A stretch of DNA of 64,000 nucleotides from Sinorhizobium fredii NGR234 (GCF_000018545.1 NC_012587.1:3861703-3925702), one strand, 5' to 3'. Positions 53,087-62,738 are shown, counted from the first letter of the stretch. Program-made: numbers and translations. The notes: a model not told the origin generated them from the sequence alone.

Positions 53087-53103
53087 ATGTTCCGTTGGAA
53101 CAT
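53087..53103. promoter_or_regulatory. 17-bp palindrome upstream of glutamine amidotransferase
   Basis: ATGTTCC-GTT-GGAACAT is a perfect inverted repeat 63 bp upstream of the amidotransferase start, in the divergent region with iolY. Half-sites resemble GGAA/TTCC but the order and spacing differ from the IolR pattern. Probably an operator for an unknown regulator. Confidence 0.4.
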
Positions 53104-53166
53104 CGCCGTGACGATGGTCGGCGAATCGCCTCTTATCAGAAGATCCGGAACCGGAGTGATCGACGC

Positions 53167-54015
53167 ATGTGCCGCTGGGCAGCCTATCGTGGAGAGCCGC
53201 TTTACCTCGAGGAGCTGGTGACCTCGCCGGCCCATTCGCTGATCGAGCAGTCCCATTGCGCAACCCGCGCGAAGACGGCGACCAACGGCGACGGCTTCGG
53301 TATTGCCTGGTACGGCGACCGTCCTGAGCCCGGCCGCTACCGCGACATCTTGCCCGCCTGGTCCGACTGCAACCTGAGGAGCATTGCGCGGCAGATCCGC
53401 TCGCGTCTCTTCCTCGCCCATGTTCGCGCGGCGACCGGCGGCGGCACGCGGCGCGACAACTGCCACCCTTTCGTGCACGGCCGCTGGGCCTTCATGCATA
53501 ACGGCCAGATCGGCCATTTCGAGCATCTGCGCAGGCCGATGGAAAACATGCTTGCCGACGATCTCTATGCGGCGCGCACCGGCACGACGGATTCGGAGCT
53601 GCTGTTCCTGCTCGCCCTGCAGTTCGGTCTCGAGCGCGATCCGCTCGGGGCGGTTGCCGAGGCGCTCGGCTTCGTGGAGCGCCTGGCAGAGCAACTAGGC
53701 CTGAAGGTGCTCGTCCGCTTCACCGCGGCGTTTTCCAACGGCCAGGATCTCTTTGCGGTCCGCTACGCCTCCGACCGTAAGGCACCGACGCTCTTCGCCG
53801 CCCCGATGGGGCCGCAGGGCGGCTATTGCCTGGTCTCGGAGCCGCTCAACGACGACGACAACGCCTGGGCCGAGATACCGGACGGCTCGGCCGTCATCGT
53901 CGGCGAAAACGGCGTCGATGTTCGTCTTTTCAGCGCCGCCGACGCGCCTCTACGCGAACCTGCTTCCGTCGCGCCGGTTGCCCGGCCGGCCGACAAGGGT
54001 GTTCAACTCGCCTGA
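53167..54015 (+). CDS. Class II glutamine amidotransferase (YafJ-like)
   Basis: A 282-residue Ntn-type glutamine amidotransferase domain protein. Cys2 after the initiator Met (MCRWAAYRG) is the expected nucleophile, and conserved oxyanion and binding segments appear as DGFGIAWYGDRPEPG near residue 42, LFLAHVRAATGG near residue 79, NCHPFVHGRWAFMHNGQI near residue 98 and TDSELLFLLAL near residue 142. No synthase domain follows, as in YafJ/EgtC-like proteins. The start at 53167 is required by the catalytic Cys2; the longer open frame upstream is non-coding. It is divergent from iolY. Confidence 0.9.
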   Translation: MCRWAAYRGEPLYLEELVTSPAHSLIEQSHCATRAKTATNGDGFGIAWYGDRPEPGRYRDILPAWSDCNLRSIARQIRSRLFLAHVRAATGGGTRRDNCHPFVHGRWAFMHNGQIGHFEHLRRPMENMLADDLYAARTGTTDSELLFLLALQFGLERDPLGAVAEALGFVERLAEQLGLKVLVRFTAAFSNGQDLFAVRYASDRKAPTLFAAPMGPQGGYCLVSEPLNDDDNAWAEIPDGSAVIVGENGVDVRLFSAADAPLREPASVAPVARPADKGVQLA

Positions 54016-54032
54016 CATCTCAAGCGGAGCTA

Positions 54033-55235
54033 TTACGAGAGCTTCGCGGCGATCAGGGCTGCGAGCTTGTCGGCCACTTCGTCCTTGCCCATCTCCGGCC
54101 AGTCCTCCGTGCCGTCGCGGCCGATCAGTTTGACGCGGTTGCGGTCGCCGCCCATGATTCCGGTTGCCGGGGAGACGTCGTTGGCAAGTATATAGTCGGC
54201 GCCCTTCCTTTCGAGCTTGGCCCGACCGTTCGCGGCGACGTTCTCCGTCTCGGCCGCAAAGCCGATGACGAGCTTGGGCCGCGATGCATGATGCCCGATG
54301 GTCTTCAGGATGTCCGGGTTCTCGGCAAGCTGAAGCGGCGGCGGCGCTTCGCCCGGCCGCTTCTTGATCTTGTTGCCGGCGGCCGAAGCGACGCGCCAGT
54401 CGGCAACCGCGGCAACCATGACAGCGACATCGGCCGGAAGCGCGGCAACGACCGCGTCGCGCATCTCCTCGGCGCGCTCGACACGAATGATGCGGACGCT
54501 GGAGGGGGCCGGGATCGTCACCGGTCCGGAGACGAGGGTGACGTCGGCCCCGAGCCGCGCCAGCGCCGCGGCGATCGCATGGCCCTGCTTGCCGGAGGAG
54601 CGGTTGGCGATATAGCGGACCGGGTCGATCGGCTCGTGCGTCGGCCCTGACGTGACGATCGCTTTTTTGCCGGCAAGCGGTTTGGCGCCGGCGAGCAGTT
54701 CCTCGATCGCCCCGACGATCTGCAGCGGTTCGGCCATCCGGCCTTCACCGGCCTCGCCGCTTTCGGCCATCTCGCCCTGGGCGGGGCCGACGAAGCGGAT
54801 GCCGTCGGCGGCGAGCGTCTTGCGGTTGCGGCGCGTCGCCGGATGCGTCCACATCTTCGGGTTCATCGCCGGCGCGACGAGCACGGTGCGGTCGGTTGCC
54901 AGCAGCACCGTCGAGGCGAGGTCGTCGGCATGGCCGTTCGCCATCTTGGCCATCAGATCGGCCGTCGCCGGCGCCACGACGACCAGATCGCATTCGCGCG
55001 CCAGCCGGATATGGCCGACATCCTGCTCGTCCTCGCGCGAAAAGAGCTCGGTGAAGACATGAGAAGCGGAAAGCGCACCGACCGCCAGCGGGGTCACGAA
55101 TTGCTGCGCGCCTGCCGTCATCACCGGCCGGACCGCGGCGCCGCGCTCGCGCAGCCGGCGGATGAGGTCGAGGCTCTTATAGGCCGCGATGCCGCCGGAG
55201 ATAATGAGGAGGATACGCTTGCCCGACAGTGTCAT
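54033..55235 (-). CDS. coaBC: Bifunctional phosphopantothenoylcysteine decarboxylase/synthetase
   Basis: A 400-residue CoaC-CoaB fusion for coenzyme A synthesis. CoaC (1-190): flavin-binding ILLIISGGIAAYKSLDLIRR, active-site His in DVGHIRLAR (His75), APATADLMAKMANG and VAPAMNPKMW. The substrate flap GEMAESGEAGEGRMAEP carries Ser159 where E. coli CoaC has Cys158. CoaB (190-400): VTSGPTHEPIDPVRYIANRS, the SSGKQGHAIA loop and a terminal FAAETENV and KLERKGADYILANDV region. The start ATG at 55235 is followed at once by conserved sequence. The Cys replacement is the odd point; everything else is canonical. Confidence 0.94.
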   Translation of the reverse strand: MTLSGKRILLIISGGIAAYKSLDLIRRLRERGAAVRPVMTAGAQQFVTPLAVGALSASHVFTELFSREDEQDVGHIRLARECDLVVVAPATADLMAKMANGHADDLASTVLLATDRTVLVAPAMNPKMWTHPATRRNRKTLAADGIRFVGPAQGEMAESGEAGEGRMAEPLQIVGAIEELLAGAKPLAGKKAIVTSGPTHEPIDPVRYIANRSSGKQGHAIAAALARLGADVTLVSGPVTIPAPSSVRIIRVERAEEMRDAVVAALPADVAVMVAAVADWRVASAAGNKIKKRPGEAPPPLQLAENPDILKTIGHHASRPKLVIGFAAETENVAANGRAKLERKGADYILANDVSPATGIMGGDRNRVKLIGRDGTEDWPEMGKDEVADKLAALIAAKLS

Positions 55236-55333
55236 TCCGCTTCGGCTTGTCGCCGCTCCTTGTCCTTTGCCCGGACCCTAGCCGAGCAAACGGTTGCGCG
55301 CAATTGGAGCAAGGGTCCCGGACTTCGCCCCTG

Positions 55334-55795
55334 TCACGGTCGCTGTCGCGCCTGCCAATCGGCATAGAGCGTCCTGTCGTCCTCCAACGGCACATGGCGG
55401 AAGCGCATTGCCTGTTCGGCAAGAGGCTTGGCGAGCTCCGCATAGATCGCCGCCGTGGAAAGGCCGTAAGGCTCGCCGTCCTCGTTCGAATGGGCGTAGG
55501 CGATTTCGGTGATCCCCGCCATGCGCATGGCGGCGAGGCACATCGGGCAGGGATGACCGCTGGCGTAGACGGTCGCGTCCTCCAGCCGCAATGAGGCAAT
55601 GGTTTTGGCTGCGGCGCGCACCGCATTGAGTTCGGCGTGTGACGTCGGGTCGCCCGTATCGAGCATTTCGTTGACGCCCCGGCCGATCACCTCGCCATTC
55701 CTGACGACGACGGCGCCGAAGGGACGGCCGCCCTTCTCCAGGTTGGTGCGTGCGAGTGATACGGCCTCGCGCAGAAAACGTTCTTCCTCTTGCAT
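55334..55795 (-). CDS. Nucleoside/guanine deaminase-like (CDA family)
   Basis: A 153-residue zinc deaminase. The HAELNAVRAA motif (zinc His and catalytic Glu) lies near residue 53 and GHPCPMCLAAMRMAG (two zinc Cys) near residue 80. The C-terminal YGLSTAAIYAELAKPLAEQ resembles guanine deaminases of the GuaD type rather than TadA. The ATG at 55795 has GGAG upstream; 18 additional in-frame codons exist. It lies between coaBC and a PEBP-like gene, same strand. Guanine is the likeliest substrate but is not proven. Confidence 0.85.
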   Translation of the reverse strand: MQEEERFLREAVSLARTNLEKGGRPFGAVVVRNGEVIGRGVNEMLDTGDPTSHAELNAVRAAAKTIASLRLEDATVYASGHPCPMCLAAMRMAGITEIAYAHSNEDGEPYGLSTAAIYAELAKPLAEQAMRFRHVPLEDDRTLYADWQARQRP

Positions 55796-55921
55796 CGTCC
55801 ACTCCTTCAGCGGGCCGGCAGCGGCGAGCAGACCTTCGATCCCGCGCAAACCGCGCGCCCTGTGCTATGACCAGACAGCCAGCGGCGGGAAGCCGCCACT
55901 GGCAGAGCAGTCTAGCCGACG

Positions 55922-56458
55922 TCAGCGTTCGTATGTGACCTCGATCGTCGCCTGGTCCAGCGCATTGGCCCGGGCAAAGAAACCAACCATGGCGGCAGGG
56001 GCGTCCTTGTCGAGCGGGAGCTTGTCGACAGACAGCGCGTAGACCGTGAACTGGTAACGGTGCGGGCCGTGGCCTTCCGGCGGGCAGGCGCCACCATAAC
56101 CGGACGAACCGAAATCGGTGCGGCCCTCGATCGCGCCTGCGGGAAGCTTTCCGCTTGCGCCCGTGGCGAGCTCGGTGGCGTTGGTGGGAAGGTTGAAGAC
56201 CGTCCAGTGCCACCAGCCGGAGCCCGTCGGGGCGTCGGGATCGTAGGCCATGATCGCGAAGCTCTTGGTGCCGGATGGCGCGCCCGACCATTTCAATTGC
56301 GGCGAGATGTTCTTGCCGCTGCAGCCGAAACCGTTGAAGACCTGGGCGTCGGCCATGGGCTTTCCGGCCGCCAGGTCGTTGGAGGTCAGTTTCATTTCGG
56401 CCTGCGCGGCCGTGGCGCCGAGGAAGCTGAGGGTGAGAAGTGTGGTGATGAAGCGCAT
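55922..56458 (-). CDS. YbhB/YbcL family PEBP-like periplasmic protein
   Basis: A 178-residue phosphatidylethanolamine-binding-protein-like (Raf kinase inhibitor-like) protein with a signal peptide (residues 1-21, ending AQA). Ligand-pocket motifs are GKNISPQLKWSGAPSGTKSF and YDPDAPTGSGWWHWTVFNLP (residues ~50-95), then GYGGACPPEGHGPHRYQFTV near residue 120. The bacterial function is unknown. The ATG at 56458 gives the signal peptide; 19 in-frame codons upstream are unlikely coding. Confidence 0.9.
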   Translation of the reverse strand: MRFITTLLTLSFLGATAAQAEMKLTSNDLAAGKPMADAQVFNGFGCSGKNISPQLKWSGAPSGTKSFAIMAYDPDAPTGSGWWHWTVFNLPTNATELATGASGKLPAGAIEGRTDFGSSGYGGACPPEGHGPHRYQFTVYALSVDKLPLDKDAPAAMVGFFARANALDQATIEVTYER

Positions 56459-56597
56459 GGGTCTTTCCTGCAGTCGCTGGAGCAATTCCAGGAAAAATGT
56501 GTAACGGTTTTCCATCCGGAATTGCGTCGTTTCAAAGCCTTAGCCATTTCAGTGTTCCCGCGAAACAATGACATGATCCAACAAAGCAACCGTATCG

Positions 56598-57452
56598 TCA
56601 GGCGGGCACACCGTCTCCTCCGATATGCTCAACTTCTGTCCCGATCCGCTCAAATGTTCCGAGATCTCCCCGCACTTCGCGCGGATTGATGCCGAACCGC
56701 TCCTTGAATCGGGCCGAGAACTGGGACGGCGAGTCGTAACCCACCTCCTGGGCGACGTGGGCGATCGGCAGGGTCGTCGTTTGCAGGAGTGCCAGCGCCC
56801 GCGTCATGCGCGTGTCGCTCAATGTCTCGGTGAAGCTGGTGTTTTCCGCCGCCAGCTTCCGCCTCAGCGTCGCCTCGCTCATGTTGAAGCTGCGGGCGGC
56901 GTGGCCCAAGGTCCAGTTGTGGGCGGGTTCCGCCTCGATCATCTGGCGCAGCCGATTCTGCAAAAGGGGATGTCCCGGGGTGCCCAAAACGGCTCCGCTC
57001 AGGGCGAACCAGGTGATGAGCTCGATCAGGCGGACCGCGGCGACGGGGCTGGGCAGTTTCGCGAACTCTTCCGAGGAGCAGCAGAAATCAAACAGCCCTG
57101 CTGCCTCGGCGGGCAGCTCCAAGGCCTTAATGGGAAGTGCCGTCCGCGGCGGCGTGATCAAAGCCAGACGGGCGTAGGCTTCCTCGAACAAGGGACGCGG
57201 TACAGGCAGCACGCGCGCTTCGTAGTTGAGCGGCGCCCTGGGGATGTTCTCCATCGTCATCGGCTGATGGTCGGGCAGCAGGCCGTATTCGCCGGCTGTG
57301 AGGAACAAATGGGTGTCGCGCGTGACGACGACCTTGTTCCCGGAGCGCACATGAATGAGCACGGGCGTGGTATTCGTCAGCCGATGAAAGCACGTCCTTC
57401 CACCCTGTCGGATGACGGCGCCGGCCGGAATTGGTTGGGCTTCGTGCTTCAT
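56598..57452 (-). CDS. AraC family regulator (transcriptional activator)
   Basis: A 284-residue AraC-type protein whose N-terminal domain resembles the AraC N-terminal group (GEYGLLPDHQPMTMENIPRA). The C-terminal double HTH has WTLGHAARSFNMSEATLRRK near residue 185 and the signature IAHVAQEVGYDSPSQFSARF with the family ending NPREVRG near residue 255. GAGGAC precedes the ATG at 57452. It lies between the PEBP-like and GNAT genes on the minus strand, with no obvious target. Effector unknown. Confidence 0.86.
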   Translation of the reverse strand: MKHEAQPIPAGAVIRQGGRTCFHRLTNTTPVLIHVRSGNKVVVTRDTHLFLTAGEYGLLPDHQPMTMENIPRAPLNYEARVLPVPRPLFEEAYARLALITPPRTALPIKALELPAEAAGLFDFCCSSEEFAKLPSPVAAVRLIELITWFALSGAVLGTPGHPLLQNRLRQMIEAEPAHNWTLGHAARSFNMSEATLRRKLAAENTSFTETLSDTRMTRALALLQTTTLPIAHVAQEVGYDSPSQFSARFKERFGINPREVRGDLGTFERIGTEVEHIGGDGVPA

Positions 57453-57574
57453 GTGTCCTCGTCTCCCGGTTGGCAATGGATGACAGTTCCGACGATTGAT
57501 CGCAAGGCGCCGTGAGCAGCGTAAATCAGCTCCGGCCTCCTCCGTCGGAGAAGGCCGGGACAGCGTTCCTCCGA

Positions 57575-58078
57575 TCATGCGCGAAGACGCGCCATCGCGA
57601 AGACGTCGGCGTAGGCGCCGTCGCGCAGTGCATAGGATTTCAATATGCCTTCGGTGACGAATCCCGCGTTGCGGTAGAGGCCGATCGCCGCCTCGTTGTC
57701 GGTGAAGACCGTCAGCTCGAGGCGGGAAATGCCGAGCCAGCGGTCCGCCGTCTCGATCAAGGCCTCAAGCAGCGCCTTGCCGATGCCGCGCCGGCGGTAG
57801 TCGTCATGGACCGACATGCCGAGGTCGGCCGCATGCTGCCGCCGCCCCTTGTGACGATGCAGTCCGGCGAGTCCGACGATCCGTCCCTCCAGCTCGGCGA
57901 CGATGATCAGGTCGTTTTCCGTGAGGCCCTCGAGCCAGCGTCGTGTCTGCTCCGGCGGCGCGAAGGGCAGGCGCAACGTTCCGGAGCGGACGCCGGGCAG
58001 ATCGCGCAGGACGGCGAGCGCCTCCCAGTCGGCAACCGATGCAGCGCGGATATGAAAAGCGTTCGAACTGGCGGTCAT
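57575..58078 (-). CDS. GNAT family N-acetyltransferase
   Basis: A 167-residue GNAT enzyme. Motif A is MSVHDDYRRRGIGKALLEAL (R-x-x-G-x-G, residues ~88-107), followed by ISRLELTVFTDNEAAIGLYR and NAGFVTEGILKSYALRDGAY. The similarity to the PhnO/SpeG-like GNAT set is general and no substrate can be named. It is monocistronic, with a 350-bp region (mostly RIME-like) between it and ubiB. Confidence 0.87.
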   Translation of the reverse strand: MTASSNAFHIRAASVADWEALAVLRDLPGVRSGTLRLPFAPPEQTRRWLEGLTENDLIIVAELEGRIVGLAGLHRHKGRRQHAADLGMSVHDDYRRRGIGKALLEALIETADRWLGISRLELTVFTDNEAAIGLYRNAGFVTEGILKSYALRDGAYADVFAMARLRA

Positions 58079-58429
58079 TGTTTCCTCTCTCTTCTCGCCG
58101 AGGAAACAGAGCCGAACCCTGCTCGCCTCGGCAGGGTTGGCATGAAGACGGCTCGCTTAGCGCAACAGGTCTCCCGCACACCCTACGGTCTGCGTGGTCA
58201 CCACCATCACGAGCGAAGAGCGACTGTCCATGGGCGGATACTATTCCAGGATACGGGATGTAGGAAGGGTGTTCGTCAGCACTTTGCCCCTCACCCTAAC
58301 CTCTCCCCGCAAGCGGGGCGAGGGGACTGAGGCGGCGCGGCTTGTCCCTTCTCCCCATCAAAATGGGGAGAAGGTGGCGGCAGCCGGATGAGGGGCTCAT
58401 ATGGGAAGCCGCCTGCTCCACTCCATCGC
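58079..58429. other. Intergenic region with a RIME1-like repeat
   Basis: No gene is seen. The RIME1-like element at 58286-58395 occupies its second half, next to the ubiB stop codon. Confidence 0.6.
58286..58395. repeat. RIME1-like mosaic repeat
   Basis: About 110 bp: CCCCTCACCCTAACCTCTCC, CCCCGC-AAGC-GGGGCGAGGGG, a GC-rich centre, CCCTTCTCCCCAT-CAAA-ATGGGGAGAAGG and GGCGGCAGCCGGATGAGGGG. Same family as 15867-15974. Confidence 0.9.
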
Positions 58430-60004
58430 TCAGGCAAGCTGCCAGGCGATGAAAACGAGCGTCGCCGCGATCACCCAGAGCGCCAGGCGCCCCGAGCGCG
58501 TGTGGCGCGCCTCCGCCTTGCCGATCGCCTCCGCAGTCTCCGCGTCGAAGCGCAGGCCGTTTTCGCTCATCGCCATGATTTCCGCGGAGAAGCGTTCGGT
58601 GCGGGCGGCGATTTCCGGAACGGCTTCGGCAACCCGCAGCGCGGCGTGCAGCCCGTCGCGCAGATCGGTGACGATACGTTTCGGGCCGAGATTGTCGCGG
58701 ATCCACTTGCCGACGACAGGCTCCGACGCCTTCCACATGTTGAAGCGCGGGTTGAGCGTGCGGGCCACGCCCTCGACGACGACCATGGTCTTCTGCAGCA
58801 TGACGAGTTCGGGGCGCGTCTGCATGTCGAAGAGCTCGGTCACCTCGAAGAGCAGCGTCAGAAGCTTGGCCATCGAGATCGTCTCGGCCGGCTGGCCGTG
58901 GATCGGCTCGCCAATCGCACGGATCGCCTGGGCGAAGCTCGCCGCGTCGTGGTGCGAAGGCACGTAGCCCGCCTCGAAATGCACGTCGGCGACGCGCTGG
59001 TAGTCGCGCGTGATGAAGCCGAACAGGATCTCGGCGAGGAAGCGGCGCTCCTTTTTGCCGAGCCTTCCGACGATGCCCATGTCGACCGCAACGATATGGC
59101 CCGCATCGTCGACGAACAGGTTTCCCTGGTGCATGTCGGCGTGGAAGAAGCCGTCGCGCAGCGTATGGCGCAGGAAGGACTGGATGAGCGTTTCGGCGAG
59201 CGTGTTGAGGTCGTGGCCGGCCGCCCTCAGACCTTCGATGTCCGACATCTTCACGCCGTCGATCCATTCCATCGTCACGACGTCGCGACCGGTGCGCTCC
59301 CAGTCGACCCTGGGGACGCGAAAGCCGGAGTCTTCTTTTGTGTTCTCGCCGAGTTCGGAAAGGGCGGCGGCCTCGAGCCTCAGGTCCATTTCGACCTTGG
59401 TCGTCTGTTCGAGCGTCTTCGTCACCTCGACCGGCCTCAACCGCCTTGTATAGGGCAGGAACCGCTCCTGCATGCGCGAAACGAGATACATCGCCTCGAT
59501 ATCGGCGGCGAAGCGCTGTCGCACGCCCGGACGGATGACCTTGACGGCCACCTTCTCGCGCCCGCCGTCGCGCAGGATCACGGCAGGATGGACCTGAGCG
59601 ATCGACGCGGCGGCCATCGGTTCGGAAAACTCGACGAAGAGCGCATCGACGGAGCGGCCGAGCGAGCCTTCTATCGCGGCACGGGCCTCGCTCTCAGGGA
59701 ACGTCGCCATCCGGTCCTGCAAGAGAGACAGGTCGGCGGCGAGTTCCGCGCCGACAACATCGGGGCGCGTGGCGAGAAACTGGCCGATCTTGACATAGGA
59801 GGGGCCAAGCCGTTCGACGGCGCGGGCGAGCCGGCCGCTGCGCACTTCGAACCGGGCCCGGCGGCGGGCAAGCAGCCCGGCGAGCCTCTGCACGAAACGC
59901 GCCAGCGGCGGAAGGTGTTCGGACGGAACCGCCGCGAAGGCGTCCTCGCGCGCCAGCACCCAGCCGATCCGCACGAGACGGAAATATGCTCCAGGCGTGC
60001 TCAT
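58430..60004 (-). CDS. ubiB: Ubiquinone biosynthesis regulatory protein kinase UbiB
   Basis: A 524-residue ABC1/UbiB atypical kinase required for ubiquinone synthesis. Family marks are the KxGQ motif in GPSYVKIGQFLATRPDVVG near residue 91, the alanine-rich loop PMAAASIAQVHPA near residue 150, the VAVKVIRPGVRQRF lysine near residue 175 and GFFHADMHQGNLFVDD near residue 310. One C-terminal membrane helix (ALWVIAATLVFIAWQLA) ends the protein. The ATG at 60004 lies 4 bp after the ubiE stop, so the two form an operon. Confidence 0.95.
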   Translation of the reverse strand: MSTPGAYFRLVRIGWVLAREDAFAAVPSEHLPPLARFVQRLAGLLARRRARFEVRSGRLARAVERLGPSYVKIGQFLATRPDVVGAELAADLSLLQDRMATFPESEARAAIEGSLGRSVDALFVEFSEPMAAASIAQVHPAVILRDGGREKVAVKVIRPGVRQRFAADIEAMYLVSRMQERFLPYTRRLRPVEVTKTLEQTTKVEMDLRLEAAALSELGENTKEDSGFRVPRVDWERTGRDVVTMEWIDGVKMSDIEGLRAAGHDLNTLAETLIQSFLRHTLRDGFFHADMHQGNLFVDDAGHIVAVDMGIVGRLGKKERRFLAEILFGFITRDYQRVADVHFEAGYVPSHHDAASFAQAIRAIGEPIHGQPAETISMAKLLTLLFEVTELFDMQTRPELVMLQKTMVVVEGVARTLNPRFNMWKASEPVVGKWIRDNLGPKRIVTDLRDGLHAALRVAEAVPEIAARTERFSAEIMAMSENGLRFDAETAEAIGKAEARHTRSGRLALWVIAATLVFIAWQLA

Positions 60005-60008
60005 GCGG

Positions 60009-60785
60009 TCAGATTTTCCAGCCGGAATGCAAGGCCGCGATGCCGCCCGTATAGTTGGTGAAGGAGACGCGGCCAAAGCCGGCCGTGCGGATCATCGCGG
60101 CGAAATCGCGCTGGTTCGGGAACTTGCGGATCGATTCGACCAGATATTGATAGGGCGCCTCGTCGCCGGTGATGAGCTTGCCGAATTTCGGGATGGCGTT
60201 GAACGACCAGGCATCGTAGAAGCGGTCGAGCAGCGGCATCTCCACCTCGGAGAATTCGAGCACCAGCAGCCGGCCGCCGCGTTTCAGCACGCGATAGGCC
60301 TCCTTGAGCGCCACCTCGATGCGGGGCACGTTGCGAATGCCGAAGGCGATCGTGTAGGCGTCGAAGGAATTTGCCGCAAACGGCAGGTCCTCGGCATTCG
60401 CCTCGACGAATTCGAGATTGCCGAGGAGCCCCTTCTTCCTGGCGCGTTCGGCGCCGACGGCGAGCATCGAGCCGTTGATGTCGAGCACGGTCGCATGCGC
60501 CTTGCGGCCGGAGGCTTCGACGATGCGGAAGGCGATATCGCCGGTGCCGCCGGCGACGTCGAGCACCCGATAGTTCTCCCGGCGCGGCGGATTGAGCGCG
60601 GCGATCATCGCATCCTTCCAGACGCGGTGCAGCCCGGCCGACATGACGTCGTTCATGACGTCGTAGCGTTTGGCGACCTTGTGGAAGACGTCGTTGACGA
60701 GCGGCTGCTTTTCGCCCGTTCCGACGTCGCGGAAACCGAAGGAGGTCTCCATTCCGCCATCGGCCGATACGCGCTCATCCGTCAT
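60009..60785 (-). CDS. ubiE: Ubiquinone/menaquinone C-methyltransferase
   Basis: A 258-residue SAM methyltransferase. Signatures are [20 protein letters not shown] (YDxxN) near residue 38, the SAM loop [14 protein letters not shown] near residue 75 and the UbiE block [20 protein letters not shown] near residue 150. It methylates the demethoxy-quinone precursor. The ATG at 60785 starts the usual MTDERVS leader; 12 in-frame codons upstream are shadow. It is first in ubiE-ubiB. Confidence 0.95.
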   Translation of the reverse strand: MTDERVSADGGMETSFGFRDVGTGEKQPLVNDVFHKVAKRYDVMNDVMSAGLHRVWKDAMIAALNPPRRENYRVLDVAGGTGDIAFRIVEASGRKAHATVLDINGSMLAVGAERARKKGLLGNLEFVEANAEDLPFAANSFDAYTIAFGIRNVPRIEVALKEAYRVLKRGGRLLVLEFSEVEMPLLDRFYDAWSFNAIPKFGKLITGDEAPYQYLVESIRKFPNQRDFAAMIRTAGFGRVSFTNYTGGIAALHSGWKI

Positions 60786-60998
60786 AAGAAACTCCACTCC
60801 AACGAATTTTGCCGGCACCATAGCGAAATCGTCCGGCGCGCGCTATCTCAGCGACGGGGCGCGGCTGCGACATAGCGCATCCCTATAGGCCATGAATATT
60901 GCTATGGGAATGGCGCACGCGCTGCACCACGCACAGAGGTCGCGGCAGCACCATGAATGCCGCGGACGGAATGAATAAAGAGTGAAGGAAGACGGCCG

Positions 60999-61889
60999 AT
61001 GCCGGAATTGCCTGAGGTCGAGACGGTCAAACGCGGATTGGCGCCGGCGATAGAGGGGGCGCTGCTGGTGCGCGCCGAATTGCGGCGGCCGGACCTGCGC
61101 TTTCCCTTTCCCGAGAATTTCGCCGCCGCCGTTTCGGGCCGCCGCATCCTGGCGTTGTCGCGGCGGGCCAAGTATCTGATGATCGACCTTGAGGGCGGCG
61201 ACGTGATCGTCGCGCATCTCGGCATGTCCGGGTCGTTCCGCATCGAGGCCGGCGCGCAGCCGGCGGCACCCGGCGAATTCCACCATCCGCGCGGCAAGGA
61301 CGAGAAGCACGACCATGTGATCTTCCATCTCGACGGAGGGTCCGGCCAGATGCGGGTGATCTACAACGACCCGCGCCGCTTCGGTTTCATGGATCTGGCG
61401 CGGCGCGACACGATCGCAGAGCACGCCTACTTCCGCGATCTCGGCGAGGAGCCGACCGGCAATGCCCTCGACGCTGCCTATCTGGCTGCCCGCCTCGCCG
61501 GGAAGTCGCAGCCGCTGAAGACGGCCCTCCTCGACCAGAGGACGATTGCCGGTCTCGGCAATATCTATGTATGCGAGGCGCTGTGGCGATCCGGCCTGTC
61601 GCCGAACAGGGCCGCAGGCACGCTGGTCGACAAGCGCGGTCGTCCGAAACAGGCCTTGCTCGCACTTGTCGAGGCGATCCGCGCGGTGATTGCCGACGCG
61701 ATCGCGGCCGGCGGTTCGTCGCTCAAGGACCATATCCAGGCGGATGGCAGCCTCGGCTATTTCCAGCATGCCTTCTCCGTCTACGATCGGGCGGGCGAGG
61801 CTTGCCGCAAGCCGGGCTGTGACGGTACGGTCACCCGCATCGTTCAGGCAGGGCGTTCGACCTTCCATTGCCCGCGCTGCCAGAAATAA
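60999..61889 (+). CDS. mutM: Formamidopyrimidine-DNA glycosylase
   Basis: A 296-residue Fpg/MutM enzyme removing 8-oxoguanine and formamidopyrimidines. The N-terminal [13 protein letters not shown] holds the catalytic Pro2 and Glu3. [21 protein letters not shown] near residue 66 and the helix-two-turn-helix with [20 protein letters not shown] near residue 175 fit. The C-terminal zinc finger is [13 protein letters not shown] ... FHCPRCQK (four Cys). Divergent from ubiE. The mutM - enoyl-CoA hydratase - rpsT order continues toward dnaA. Confidence 0.97.
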   Translation: MPELPEVETVKRGLAPAIEGALLVRAELRRPDLRFPFPENFAAAVSGRRILALSRRAKYLMIDLEGGDVIVAHLGMSGSFRIEAGAQPAAPGEFHHPRGKDEKHDHVIFHLDGGSGQMRVIYNDPRRFGFMDLARRDTIAEHAYFRDLGEEPTGNALDAAYLAARLAGKSQPLKTALLDQRTIAGLGNIYVCEALWRSGLSPNRAAGTLVDKRGRPKQALLALVEAIRAVIADAIAAGGSSLKDHIQADGSLGYFQHAFSVYDRAGEACRKPGCDGTVTRIVQAGRSTFHCPRCQK

Positions 61890-61964
61890 GGGCATGAGCG
61901 CCCATGCGGCTCCCGCCCGTTTGGCGCTTGCCGGAATCGAGTTCGAAATTTGGAGGAGATAACA

Positions 61965-62738
61965 ATGAGTTACGAGACGTTGCTGGTCGAGACACGCGGG
62001 CGCGTCGGCCTGATCACTCTCAATCGGCCGCAGGCGCTGAACGCGCTGAATTCGACCCTGATGCGTGAGCTCGACGCAGCATTGAAGGCTTTCGATGCGG
62101 ACAAGGGGGTCGGCGCGATCGTCATTACCGGCTCGGAAAAGGCCTTCGCCGCCGGTGCCGATATCAAGGAAATGCAGGCGCTCGGTTTCGTCGACAGCTA
62201 TCTTGGTGATTTTCTCGGCGGCTGGGAGCACGTTGCCGGCGCCCGCAAGCCGATGATCGCCGCTGTTTCCGGCTTTGCACTCGGTGGTGGCTGCGAACTT
62301 GCGATGATGTGCGATTTCATCATCGCCTCGGAGACGGCGAAATTCGGCCAGCCGGAAATCACCTTGGGCGTCATCCCCGGCATGGGCGGGTCGCAGCGCC
62401 TGACGCGGGCGGTCGGCAAGGCGAAGGCGATGGACCTGATCCTGACCGGCCGCATGATGGACGCGAGCGAGGCGGAGCGTGCCGGCCTCGTTGCGCGGAT
62501 CGTCGCGCCCGACAAGTTGCTGGAAGAGGCGCTTGCCGCTGCCGAGAAGATCGCTTCCTTCTCGCTTCCGGCGGTGATGATGGCGAAGGAAGCGGTCAGC
62601 CGCTCGCTGGAAGTCACCCTTGCCGAGGGCCTGCGTTTCGAGCGGCGCCTATTCCAGGCGCTGTTCGCCACCGAAGACCAGAAGGAGGGGATGGCCGCCT
62701 TCGTCGCCAAGCGTAAAGCGGAATTCAAACACGGATGA
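61965..62738 (+). CDS. Enoyl-CoA hydratase
   Basis: A 257-residue crotonase. The oxyanion-hole segment [13 protein letters not shown] is near residue 65, the first catalytic Glu is in [11 protein letters not shown] near residue 112, and the second in [20 protein letters not shown] near residue 132, as in E. coli/mammalian short-chain enoyl-CoA hydratases. GGAGGAGATAACA gives a strong ribosome site for the ATG at 61965. Fatty-acid beta-oxidation is the likely role. Confidence 0.93.
   Translation: MSYETLLVETRGRVGLITLNRPQALNALNSTLMRELDAALKAFDADKGVGAIVITGSEKAFAAGADIKEMQALGFVDSYLGDFLGGWEHVAGARKPMIAAVSGFALGGGCELAMMCDFIIASETAKFGQPEITLGVIPGMGGSQRLTRAVGKAKAMDLILTGRMMDASEAERAGLVARIVAPDKLLEEALAAAEKIASFSLPAVMMAKEAVSRSLEVTLAEGLRFERRLFQALFATEDQKEGMAAFVAKRKAEFKHG

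Noticed and set aside
53087..53103. IolR site before the amidotransferase
   Set aside because: The order is TTCC-GTT-GGAA rather than GGAA-N6-TTC, so I did not count it with the IolR sites.
58286..58395. CRISPR-like or terminator array in GC-rich repeats
   Set aside because: Repeats are dispersed mosaic palindromes (RIME type), not regularly spaced direct repeats with spacers; no cas genes nearby.
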